Shown here: positions 33,401-40,906 of the stretch, in pieces
How the letters are laid out: every line of letters begins with the position of its first letter
Position numbering within the stretch: position 1 is the first letter of the stretch
NCBI GenBank assembly: GCA_016867815.1
Contig: VGIR01000008.1
Span: 1 to 61,080 of the forward strand
Origin: a candidate division WOR-3 bacterium
GTDB lineage: Bacteria > Hydrothermota > Tepidihabitantia > Tepidihabitantales > Tepidihabitantaceae
Direction: 5' to 3'
DNA: 61,080 nt
Program-made: the position numbers and the translations under genes
Notes under the pieces: model-generated
What the model saw: only the letters and a program-made list of their open reading frames with translations
Told to the model about the DNA's origin: nothing
Database searches by the model: none

Positions 33401-33487
33401 TTGGCCACGAAGACACGAAACTGGAGTGAAACGGATTCGTAACATGCAGCGCCGTTTCGTTTCGTGCCCTTCGTGCTTTCGTGGCGC
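33401..33487. repeat. Dispersed GGCCACGAAGACACGAAA repeat
   Basis: It starts GGCCACGAAGACACGAAAC and ends CTTCGTGCTTTCGTGGC, so the ends are complementary. It is the same type as the repeats at 8178 and 13974. Confidence 0.65.
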
Positions 33488-33519
33488 GAGTGTCGGTTTG
33501 GGGGGACAGCCCAAAGAGC

Positions 33520-33543
33520 GCGGGCGGGCCTGAGCCCGCCCGC
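33520..33543 (-). terminator. Terminator of the RRM-protein gene
   Basis: GCGGGCGGGC (33520-33529) and GCCCGCCCGC (33534-33543) over a 4-base loop. On the reverse strand it is followed by GCTCTTTGG, 18 bases past the stop. Confidence 0.75.
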
Positions 33544-33560
33544 TTGAGAACTGGCGAGAA

Positions 33561-33911
33561 CTACCAGCGCGGACGGTTGAAGTCGCGCTTCTGGTCGTCG
33601 CGGCCACCGCGTCTCGGGCCACCGCGTCCCGGGCCGCCGAACCCGCCGCGCGGACCGCCTTCGGTCCGCTCGCGGGCTTCGTTGACGGTCAGGGCCCGGC
33701 CGTCGAGCTGGTACTGGTTCAGGGCCGCGATTGCCGCGCCCGCTGCCGCGTCATCGCTCATCTCGACGAACGCGAACCCGCGCGAGCGGTTCGTGAACTT
33801 GTCGGTGATGATGTTCACGGATGAGACTTCCCCGTGCGCGCCGAACAGTCCGCGCAGCTGGTCTTCGGTAGCGCTGAAGGGCAGGTTGCCCACGAATATG
33901 CGCTTTGCCAT
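33561..33911 (-). CDS. RRM-domain RNA-binding protein (cold-inducible RBP type)
   Basis: A 116-residue bacterial RRM protein. RNP2 is IFVGNLPFS (residues 5-13) and RNP1 is RGFAFVEM (residues of about 43-50), followed by a Gly/Arg-rich tail (GGPRGGFGGPGRGGPRRGG). Such proteins bind RNA and often rise in the cold, acting as RNA chaperones. ATG 33911 is preceded by GGAGG. An open frame continues upstream but without homology. A predicted leader of about 150 bases with a foldable stretch separates promoter and gene. Confidence 0.93.
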   Translation of the reverse strand: MAKRIFVGNLPFSATEDQLRGLFGAHGEVSSVNIITDKFTNRSRGFAFVEMSDDAAAGAAIAALNQYQLDGRALTVNEARERTEGGPRGGFGGPGRGGPRRGGRDDQKRDFNRPRW

Positions 33912-34069
33912 TTCGTTCCTCCGGTCGTTTCTTGCTTGGGATTCGGTACGGGACCAGCCTGCGGTCTGCTCAGGCGTATACACACGTGGACCACGCGCAC
34001 GTTTCTCAAGCGGTTTCAGGACCTTGTCTTGTCTGTCGCCGGGCGCAGGTCCCCCGTGTCCGGCAGACG

Positions 34070-34097
34070 ATATTAACAATGGACTGGGAGATGTCAA
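34070..34097 (-). promoter_or_regulatory. Strong promoter of the RRM gene
   Basis: Reverse strand: TTGACA (34097-34092), 16-base spacer, TAATAT (34075-34070). The start near 34063 gives a 5' UTR of about 150 bases, in which GTCTG-CCGG and CCGG-CAGAC segments can pair. Confidence 0.75.
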
Positions 34098-34169
34098 ATG
34101 GAGAAGATGAGAAAGGACGAGGGTCAAGAGACAGGGGAGCGGGTGTCGGGACCTCTCTCCCTTTGCTCT

Positions 34170-35189
34170 CTATCCCCCGGGTCCCCGGTGCGAATGGCCG
34201 AGCGCGCCGACCAGGTCGATGGCGCCGGCCGGGCAGACCTTGCGGCACTCGCCGCAGCCGATGCACTTGTCGGCAGCGACCTTGTGCTGGCTGCCGGCTT
34301 CGCCCTCAATCGCCTTGAACGGGCAGGCTTTCACACAGGCCTGACAGCCGTCGCACTTGGGGTTGATGACCGCCTTGGGCCGACCCGGGGCGCGGTCGAT
34401 GAAGGACCGGGTCGGGCACTTGTGGACGCAGATGCCGCAGTCGATGCACTTGGCGAAGTCCATCACCGGCAGGTTGCTAACCATCGTCAGGGCACCGGCC
34501 GGGCAGACTTTGACGCAGAGACCGCAGGCGGTACAGCCGACTTTGCAGACGTCTTTCACCGCCCTGCCTTTGTCGTGAGAGACGCAGGCGAGAATGACGA
34601 GCTTGCTGCGGCGGACGAGCAGGAGCGTGTTCTTGGGGCAGCCGCGCACGCAGTTGCCGCAGCCGGTGCACTTCTTCTCGTCGATGACGGGCAGGTTGTT
34701 GCCGCCCATGGTGATGGCGCCGAACGGACAGATCCGGGCACAGTGGCCGAGACCGACGCATCCGTAGACGCATGCCTTGGGACCGCCGAGGAGCAGGGCG
34801 GCCGCCCGGCAATCCGCAGCGCCCTTGTACTGGAAGCGGGCCGGGGCCACGTCCTTCCCGCCGCGGCAGATAAGGACTGCAACCTTGGGTTCGACCGCTC
34901 CAGCCTCCTGACCCATGATCTCGCCGATGCTGCGGGCGACATTGGCGCCGCCCACCGAGCACTTGTTCAGTTCCGCCGAGCCCGATGCAACCGCGGCAGC
35001 GTAGCCGTCACAGCCGGGGAAGCCGCAGGCACCGCAGTTAGCCCCGGGCAGCACAGCCCGGACCGCGGCCTCGCGTTCGTCCACCTTGACGGCCAGCTTG
35101 ACCGAGGCGACGAGTAACAGGACGGCAATGAGCAGGCCGGCGCCGCCCAGCACGGCCAGCGCCCGGATGACCATGCCCCAGTCAATCAT
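34170..35189 (-). CDS. rnfB: Rnf complex subunit B, extended ferredoxin form
   Basis: Electron-input subunit of the Rnf ion-translocating ferredoxin:NAD oxidoreductase. An N-terminal membrane anchor (MVIRALAVLGGAGLLIAVLLLV) is followed by the Rnf Fe-S domain (CGACGFPGC, then a fourth Cys in KCSVGG). Then come CVYGCVGLGHCARICP and five CxxCxxCxxxCP ferredoxin motifs (CTGCGNCVRGCP, CTACGLCVKVCP, CIDCGICVHKCP, CDGCQACVKACP, CIGCGECRKVCP). About seven [4Fe-4S] clusters are predicted, far more than in E. coli and closer to clostridial types. At 339 residues it ends the operon, three bases after rnfA. Confidence 0.95.
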   Translation of the reverse strand: MIDWGMVIRALAVLGGAGLLIAVLLLVASVKLAVKVDEREAAVRAVLPGANCGACGFPGCDGYAAAVASGSAELNKCSVGGANVARSIGEIMGQEAGAVEPKVAVLICRGGKDVAPARFQYKGAADCRAAALLLGGPKACVYGCVGLGHCARICPFGAITMGGNNLPVIDEKKCTGCGNCVRGCPKNTLLLVRRSKLVILACVSHDKGRAVKDVCKVGCTACGLCVKVCPAGALTMVSNLPVMDFAKCIDCGICVHKCPTRSFIDRAPGRPKAVINPKCDGCQACVKACPFKAIEGEAGSQHKVAADKCIGCGECRKVCPAGAIDLVGALGHSHRGPGG

Positions 35190-35192
35190 GCG

Positions 35193-35780
35193 TCAGGCTG
35201 AGATCCCAAAGAGGTTGGCAAACCCGAGGAAGGCGAGGGAGATGAGCGACGCGCCGACGAAGGCAATGGGATACCCGCGGAATGCAGGTGAGATCGGCGA
35301 GTCCTCCAGCCGCTCGCGGATGGCGGCGAACAGGATGATGGCGAGCGAGTAGCCGCCGCCCACGCCCAGTGCGTAGATGGTCGCCTGCAGCAGGTTGTAC
35401 CCGTAGTCGACGTTGAGGAAGGTGACCGCGAGGATGGCGCAGTTGGTGGTGATGAGCGGCAGGTAGATGCCCATGGCTGAGTAAAGGCCGCGCACGTACT
35501 TCTTGAGGAACATCTCGACGAACTGTACGAGCCCGGCGATGACGAGGATGAATACCGCGGTGCGAAGGAACTCGAGGCCGAGCGGCAGCAGGACGCCGTG
35601 CCAGAGGACCCAGCAGACCCAGGTCGCCAGCATCGTGACGAACACGACCGCCGCGCTCATGCCGACCGACGTGTCCATGGAAGTCGAAACCCCGAAGAAG
35701 GAGCAGAGCGCGATGAACCGCATCAGCAGGATGTTGTTCACCAGGAATGCCCCGATGAAGATCATGGTAAGGTCTTTCAC
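35193..35780 (-). CDS. rnfA: Rnf complex subunit A
   Basis: A 195-residue integral membrane subunit with six predicted helices. It is related to NqrE, which binds an Fe-S cluster between inverted repeats with RnfE. Typical stretches are FLVNNILLMRFIALCSFFGVS (start of the first repeat) and LITTNCAILAVTFLN (second repeat, with conserved Cys). ATG 35780 follows the rnfE stop closely, in a tight rnfCDGEAB order. Confidence 0.95.
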   Translation of the reverse strand: MKDLTMIFIGAFLVNNILLMRFIALCSFFGVSTSMDTSVGMSAAVVFVTMLATWVCWVLWHGVLLPLGLEFLRTAVFILVIAGLVQFVEMFLKKYVRGLYSAMGIYLPLITTNCAILAVTFLNVDYGYNLLQATIYALGVGGGYSLAIILFAAIRERLEDSPISPAFRGYPIAFVGASLISLAFLGFANLFGISA

Positions 35781-35783
35781 AGG

Positions 35784-36398
35784 CTACCTCTTGTCCAGTT
35801 TGAACTTGGCCACCAATGCCTTGAGGATGCCGATGAGCAGGAACGCACCGGGCGGGAAGATCATGAACAGCATCGGCGCGCTACGGTACCAGGCCGGGGT
35901 AACGACGTACCCGAAGACCGTGCCGACCGCGAAGAACTCGCGGAGGGATCCGAGGACGACCAGCACGAGCGTGAACCCGAGCGAGTTGCCGAGGCCATCG
36001 AGGAAGGAGTCGAAGACACCGTGGCCGTAGGCGAACGCCTCGGCCCGGCCGAGGATGATGCAGTTGACGACAATCAGCGGTACGAATACGCCCAACACCT
36101 GGTAGAGCGAGGGTTGGTAGGCCTGGAGCACGTAGTCGATGATGGTCACGAAGGTGGAGATGATGATTATGAAAATCGGGATGCGGATGGTCGGCTGGAC
36201 GAACTTGCGCACCAGCGCCACGACAACGTTCGAGAAGATCAGCACGAATGACGCAGCGGCGGACATGCCGAGCGCATCGCGGGCCGAGGTCGACGTGGCC
36301 AGGACCGGGCAGAGGCCGATCATCAGGATAAGGACCGCGTTCTCGCGGACTATCGGGTTGACCAGGAATCCGAGGCGCGATGGTTTCTTGCTGGTCAT
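35784..36398 (-). CDS. rnfE: Rnf complex subunit E
   Basis: A 204-residue membrane subunit, the inverted-topology partner of RnfA and homologue of NqrD. Landmarks are NPIVRENAVLILMIGLCPVLATS near the start (with a conserved Cys for the intramembrane Fe-S site) and VLGVFVPLIVVNCIILGRAEAFA in the second half. It overlaps rnfG by four bases and precedes rnfA by three. Confidence 0.95.
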   Translation of the reverse strand: MTSKKPSRLGFLVNPIVRENAVLILMIGLCPVLATSTSARDALGMSAAASFVLIFSNVVVALVRKFVQPTIRIPIFIIIISTFVTIIDYVLQAYQPSLYQVLGVFVPLIVVNCIILGRAEAFAYGHGVFDSFLDGLGNSLGFTLVLVVLGSLREFFAVGTVFGYVVTPAWYRSAPMLFMIFPPGAFLLIGILKALVAKFKLDKR

Positions 36399-36919
36399 GG
36401 CTTGAGGTGCTCCGAGTACTTGCGGATAGTCTGGGCTACGCCCGAAGCTGCGGCCCGGGAAGTAATCGTGGCGCCGGAGATGGCGTCAATCGTGCCCGCC
36501 TCCTTCTTCAGCGACACGGTTGAGTCGAGCCCGAGGAACTGCCGAGCGAACCAGTCTTCGCGTGCCTTAAGGCCAAGTCCCGGAGTCTCCTTCAGGTCTT
36601 CCACTTTGATGCCGCTGATGCGCCCGGTGAGGTCGAGGGCGATGAGCACCGGAACGGGCCCGCCGTACCCGCGCGCGCCTGACCGAACCACGATGCCGAC
36701 CTTGGCGCCGGCGGCGTCGAGTCCGTACCAGAGCGAGTCCTGCTCCACTTCCTTAAAGGTCTGCGCAGCCGGCAGGGCCTGACTGAGCGCCGACCTGGTC
36801 GCGTCGGCCTTCTGCTGCTCAATCTTGGGCTTGGTGACGGAGTAGACCTGTGACAGGGCAAATGCCGCAACCAAACAGGTGATGAGAAGCGAGACAACCA
36901 TCCAGGTGCGGCTGTTCAC
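36395..36919 (-). CDS. rnfG: Rnf complex subunit G (covalent FMN)
   Basis: A periplasm-facing flavin subunit of 174 residues with one N-terminal helix (MVVSLLITCLVAAFALSQVYSV). The FMN-attachment motif is present as AISGATITSRA near residue 150, where the Thr carries FMN through a phosphoester bond. GLKETPGLG-like DLKETPGLGLKAR is the usual preceding loop. It overlaps rnfD and rnfE by four bases each. Confidence 0.94.
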   Translation of the reverse strand: MNSRTWMVVSLLITCLVAAFALSQVYSVTKPKIEQQKADATRSALSQALPAAQTFKEVEQDSLWYGLDAAGAKVGIVVRSGARGYGGPVPVLIALDLTGRISGIKVEDLKETPGLGLKAREDWFARQFLGLDSTVSLKKEAGTIDAISGATITSRAAASGVAQTIRKYSEHLKP

Positions 36920-38022
36920 TTCGCCGCCTTCGTCTTCTTCACAGCGCCGAACAGGCGCGGCCTGGTCAGGCGGTCGATGAGCGGCGTTGCCACGTTCATC
37001 AGCAGGATTGAGTAGGAGCAGCCCTCCGGGTATCCGCCGTAGAGCCGGATGAGCATGGTGATGAGGCCGCAGCCGATGCCGAAGATGATGCGGCCCTTGC
37101 CGGTGACCGGGGAAGTCACGTAGTCGGTGGCCATGAAGAACGCACCGAGGATGATGCCGCCGGAAAGCACGTGGAAGGAGTAGGTCATGGGGTTGTTGGG
37201 CAGGACGAGCGCGAGGACGATGACCGTACCGATATAGGCAACCGGAATTCGCCAGTCGACGACGCGGATGATGATCAGGAAGAGAGCGCCGATGAGGAGG
37301 AGCAGTGCCGAGGTCTCGCCGAGACAGCCGCCGATGTTGCCGAGGAAGAGTCGCTTCAGTTCAGCCAGGGAGTTGGCTTGGCGAAGCAATTCGTTCAGGT
37401 CCATGCCCTGGGGAACCAACTCGGCGGCGCGGCGGACAAAGGCGAGCGGCGTCGCGCCCGAGACGGCGTCAATTCCGGAGAGTGGCGCGGTGCCGAAGGG
37501 CTTGAGCCACATAGTGGTCATGTGGGTGGGCCACGAAACCATGAGGAACGCCCGGGCTGCCAGGGCCGGGTTGATGAAGTTGTGGCCGAGCCCACCGAAG
37601 AACTGCTTGACCACGACGGTGGCGAAGGCGGCACCGACTACCGGCATCCAGAGCGGGACCCCGGGCGGGAGATTGTAGGCCAGCAGCAGTCCGGTTACTG
37701 CTGCCGAGCCGTCGAACGGCGTCGGCTTGCGGCCGAACGCCCGCTGCGTCAATGCATCGAAGAGCATCGAGGAGGCGACTGAGATGGCGACGAGCAGGAG
37801 AGACTTGAGTCCGAAGAAGTAGACCGAGCCGCCGAGAGCCGGGAGCAGAGCAATCGCCACGACCCACATGATCCGGCTGACCGATGCCTGGGAACGGACG
37901 TGCGGCGAAGCGGCAACGACGAGAGGAGAGGTTAAGGTTGAGGTTGAGGACGGAGGCAGACCGGTTTCCTTTGCCTCTGCCTTAACCTCAGCCTCAGCCT
38001 TGACCTTCGGGTCTGTGCTCAC
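36916..38022 (-). CDS. rnfD: Rnf complex subunit D, with repeat-encoded N-terminal extension
   Basis: Membrane subunit that holds covalent FMN; 368 residues with many helices. The FMN motif is VSGATPLAFVRR near residue 190. GTG 38022 overlaps the rnfC stop as GTGA. The conserved protein begins near residue 33 (VVAASPHVRSQASVSRIM). The preceding 32 residues (KVKAEAEVKAEAKE, then Ser/Thr/Pro) are encoded by a dispersed GAGGTTGAGG/CCTCAGCCTC repeat seen elsewhere as intergenic DNA. It lies between rnfC and rnfG. Confidence 0.94.
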   Translation of the reverse strand: MSTDPKVKAEAEVKAEAKETGLPPSSTSTLTSPLVVAASPHVRSQASVSRIMWVVAIALLPALGGSVYFFGLKSLLLVAISVASSMLFDALTQRAFGRKPTPFDGSAAVTGLLLAYNLPPGVPLWMPVVGAAFATVVVKQFFGGLGHNFINPALAARAFLMVSWPTHMTTMWLKPFGTAPLSGIDAVSGATPLAFVRRAAELVPQGMDLNELLRQANSLAELKRLFLGNIGGCLGETSALLLLIGALFLIIIRVVDWRIPVAYIGTVIVLALVLPNNPMTYSFHVLSGGIILGAFFMATDYVTSPVTGKGRIIFGIGCGLITMLIRLYGGYPEGCSYSILLMNVATPLIDRLTRPRLFGAVKKTKAAK

Positions 38023-39326
38023 TTGCGCTCCATTGCCGCGAGTTCGGACTTGGCGTACTTGAACTGGTGCACCAACCGGATCTTTGCCGGGCAGGCGTAG
38101 GCGCAGCACCCGCATTCGATGCAGTCCTTCACGTGCTCGGCCTTGGCCGCCTCGAGCTGGCCGCGCCGGATCAGGTTGTTCAGGCGCTGCGGCGCCAGGC
38201 CCATCGGGCAGGCCTCGATGCAGCGGCCGCAGCGGATGCAGTCGTGCTCATCGAAGACGGTAGCCGCCCGGTCGAGCACGAGCACACCGGATGTGCCCTT
38301 CAGCACCGGTACCTCGTCGGTGCTGACCGCGATACCCATCATCGGCCCGCCCATGATGAGCTTGCCGACCTCGGCCGCATACCCGCCGCAGAATTGAAGC
38401 AGCTCCTTCACCGGCGTGCCGATCCGGACGCGCAGGTTCTTCGGCTCCTTGATGGCTGGGCCGGTCACGGTCGTAACCCGCTCGTAAAGGGGTCGATTGA
38501 GGCGGAGCGCGTCCCGTACCGCCAGCGCAGTGCCGACGTTCTGCACCACGCAACCGACGTCCATCGGTAGTCCCCCGGACGGCACCTCGCGCTTGAGGCA
38601 GGCCTTGATGAGCTGCTTTTCCGCGCCCTGCGGGTACTTGGTCCTGAGTTTCCTGACCTTGAATCCGGATGAGGCGGCCGCGGAAGTCATCGTCGCTACA
38701 GCATCGGGCTTGTTGTCCTCGATGACTATCATGACATTCTGGACCCCGAGCACTCTGGACATGATCTTCACGCCTTCGACCATCTCGGCCGGCTGTTCCA
38801 GCATCAGCCGATGGTCAGCGGTCAGGAAGGGCTCGCATTCGCAGCCGTTGATGAGCAGGGTGTCAATCGGTTTCTCTTTGGGCGGTGTGAGTTTGAAGTA
38901 GGTCGGGAAGGCCGCGCCGCCCAGGCCGACGACTCCGGAGAGGCGCAGGGTTTCCACTATCTGTTCATTCGTGAACCCCGAATAGTCGCGCTCCCCGAGT
39001 GCGTCATCCGGCGTGTCCGCGCCGTCCGAGTCGATGACTACTGTAGGGCCGCGGCGGCCGGTCAGCGGGTGAGGCAGGTCGGAGACGTCGGCGACGGTGC
39101 CGGAGACCGAAGCGTGGGTGGCAGCGGAGATGCGGCCGGCCGGCTCGCCGATAAGCGTACCGGTCTTCACCAGGCTGCCCTTCGCGACGACCGCTTTCGA
39201 GGGCGCGCCGGTGTGCTGAGACAACGGAATGAAGACCCGTGCAGGCAGGGGAAGCACCTCTACGGACTTGTGTTCGGTAGCTTCCTTGTCCTCACGGGGA
39301 TGGACACCGCCGCGAAATGTCAGCAT
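38019..39326 (-). CDS. rnfC: Rnf complex subunit C (NADH-side)
   Basis: Soluble NADH/FMN subunit, 435 residues, short form without the long repetitive tail of E. coli. It begins TFRGGVHPREDKEAT, the usual RnfC start. The Gly-rich nucleotide-binding stretch is GVVGLGGAAFPTYFKL with INGCECEPFLTAD. Two ferredoxin motifs lie at the end (CIRCGRCIEACP and CIECGCCAYACP). It heads the operon behind a TTGACA-16-TACAAT promoter with a predicted leader of about five bases and no ribosome site. Confidence 0.95.
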   Translation of the reverse strand: MLTFRGGVHPREDKEATEHKSVEVLPLPARVFIPLSQHTGAPSKAVVAKGSLVKTGTLIGEPAGRISAATHASVSGTVADVSDLPHPLTGRRGPTVVIDSDGADTPDDALGERDYSGFTNEQIVETLRLSGVVGLGGAAFPTYFKLTPPKEKPIDTLLINGCECEPFLTADHRLMLEQPAEMVEGVKIMSRVLGVQNVMIVIEDNKPDAVATMTSAAASSGFKVRKLRTKYPQGAEKQLIKACLKREVPSGGLPMDVGCVVQNVGTALAVRDALRLNRPLYERVTTVTGPAIKEPKNLRVRIGTPVKELLQFCGGYAAEVGKLIMGGPMMGIAVSTDEVPVLKGTSGVLVLDRAATVFDEHDCIRCGRCIEACPMGLAPQRLNNLIRRGQLEAAKAEHVKDCIECGCCAYACPAKIRLVHQFKYAKSELAAMERK

Positions 39327-39338
39327 TGGACGGCGGGA

Positions 39339-39366
39339 ATTGTAGCGCTGGGCCTTCCGTTGTCAA
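39339..39366 (-). promoter_or_regulatory. rnf operon promoter
   Basis: Reverse strand: TTGACA (39366-39361), 16-base spacer, TACAAT (39344-39339). ATG 39326 is 12 bases beyond the -10, so the leader is about five bases. Confidence 0.75.
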
Positions 39367-39390
39367 GCAGCCGGTAGGGAACGACGCGGT

Positions 39391-39419
39391 TTGACAGCCG
39401 AATCCGGCTGCATTACTCT
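39391..39419 (+). promoter_or_regulatory. Promoter of the transglutaminase-like gene, leaderless geometry
   Basis: TTGACA (39391-39396), 17-base spacer, TACTCT (39414-39419), six bases, ATG 39426. It is divergent from the rnf promoter, 24 bases away. The -10 is weak. Confidence 0.55.
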
Positions 39420-39425
39420 CATAAC

Positions 39426-40847
39426 ATGAGAAACCTGACCATCCTTTTCGTTGCTTTGGCACTGGCAGCCGGATGCGGCGGCGCAATGGCGCCCAAACCG
39501 GGATCGGACAGCGCCGAGACCTGGTTGTCCTCTACCATTCAGGGACAGAAAGTCGGCTACTCCGTCTACCGCTTCGACCAGCATCCCGACGGTTACCGGT
39601 TCGAGAGCTACATAAGGATGACCCTGGCGATGCAGGGCAAAGAGCAGCGGGTTCAATCCCATTCGGAAGCGTACACCGGTCCGGACCTTGCCCTGCAGAG
39701 CTTCACCTTCACTTTCTCTTCGCAGGACCGGTCGTTCGGCGTCAGGGGCCGGGTCGTGGGTGACACGCTGTGGGTCGAAGCCCCGGGAGGCAGCGAAGAA
39801 CGGAGCCTCACCGTGGCAGGTCCGGTCTATCCTTCCTCCGCACTGGGCAGGTACGTTGTGGTCCGGAAGCTGCTCAAGGACTCGACCTACCAGGTGCCGG
39901 TCTTCGATGCGGCGGTTATGGGCGTTTCGCTGGCCCAGGTGAAGGTTCTCGGCCGGGAGAAGGTCAAGGCCGGGGGCCAGGAGTACGACGCGCTCAAGTT
40001 CACGACCAGGATGGCCAAGTCCACGGTGACATCCTGGGTTGACGACAAAGGCATGGCGATTGTCGAAGCGTCAGCGCCGGGCATCAGGTCGGAGCGGACC
40101 GCCGCCGACCAGGTGCTCAAGGCCGAACCGGAGGGCCAGAAGCTCGACGTACTGACGATGTTCCGCGTACCCGTCGACACGAGCATCCCGGATGGAGCGA
40201 AGGTCAGTTCTCTGAAGCTGGAAATCGAGGGGATTGACCCGAAGCAATATGCGTTGAGCGGGCCGGGACAACAGGTCTTGAGTACCAACCCGCTGCTGGT
40301 CCAGATCAATACGCCGGAGCTGCCCACCGAGCCGGTGGCGCTGCCCATCGCCGCCGAGAGTGAGTATCTGCAGCCCTCGGTCACAATCCAGTCCGACGCG
40401 CCCGAGGTGAAGGCCAAGCTGAAGGAGGCGATTGGCGACGAGAAGGACGGCGTGGCCGCCGCGCGCAAGCTGGTCTCCTGGGTCTTCACCGTGGTAGAGA
40501 AACAGCCGACTGCGTCATTCCCGAACGCGCTCGACGTGCTCAAGACCATGAAGGGCGACTGCAACGAGCACGCGGTCCTGTTCGCCGCGCTTGCCCGGGC
40601 CGCCGGCATCCCGACGCAGACCGCAGTGGGTCTTCTCTACATGAACGGGGCGTTCTACTACCACGCCTGGAACGAGGTCTACGTCGGGAAGTGGATACCG
40701 GTTGACGCGACCTTTGGCGAGTTCCCGGCCAGCGCCCTGCACCTGAAACTCGCGCAGGGCGAGTTGAGCGAGCAGGCGGAGATTCTCGGCCTCGTCGGCG
40801 CCATCGGCATCAAAGTCAGAGAGTTCGGCGCCGCTCCGGCCCGGTAG
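39426..40847 (+). CDS. Transglutaminase-like lipoprotein
   Basis: A 473-residue envelope protein. The N-terminus is a lipoprotein signal (RNLTILFVALALAAGCGG, lipobox LAAGC). The C-terminal third is a transglutaminase/cysteine-protease fold with a visible triad: Cys379 in KGDCNEHAVLF, His413 in YYHAWNEVYV, Asp427 in PVDATFGEF. The N-terminal two-thirds is beta-rich and unfamiliar. Bacterial proteins of this kind cleave or cross-link peptides in the periplasm. It is transcribed away from rnf and ends at a two-way terminator. Confidence 0.85.
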   Translation: MRNLTILFVALALAAGCGGAMAPKPGSDSAETWLSSTIQGQKVGYSVYRFDQHPDGYRFESYIRMTLAMQGKEQRVQSHSEAYTGPDLALQSFTFTFSSQDRSFGVRGRVVGDTLWVEAPGGSEERSLTVAGPVYPSSALGRYVVVRKLLKDSTYQVPVFDAAVMGVSLAQVKVLGREKVKAGGQEYDALKFTTRMAKSTVTSWVDDKGMAIVEASAPGIRSERTAADQVLKAEPEGQKLDVLTMFRVPVDTSIPDGAKVSSLKLEIEGIDPKQYALSGPGQQVLSTNPLLVQINTPELPTEPVALPIAAESEYLQPSVTIQSDAPEVKAKLKEAIGDEKDGVAAARKLVSWVFTVVEKQPTASFPNALDVLKTMKGDCNEHAVLFAALARAAGIPTQTAVGLLYMNGAFYYHAWNEVYVGKWIPVDATFGEFPASALHLKLAQGELSEQAEILGLVGAIGIKVREFGAAPAR

Positions 40848-40863
40848 CCGGTCCCAAAGCTGA

Positions 40864-40897
40864 AGCCCCCGGCCTGCAGAGCCGGGGGCTTTGATTT
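40864..40897. terminator. Bidirectional terminator
   Basis: AGCCCCCGGC (40864-40873) and GCCGGGGGCT (40881-40890) over a 7-base loop, with TTGATTT after it on the forward strand. It lies between the converging transglutaminase-like and PPIase genes and can serve both. Confidence 0.85.
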
Positions 40898-40906
40898 CGG
40901 CGCGGA

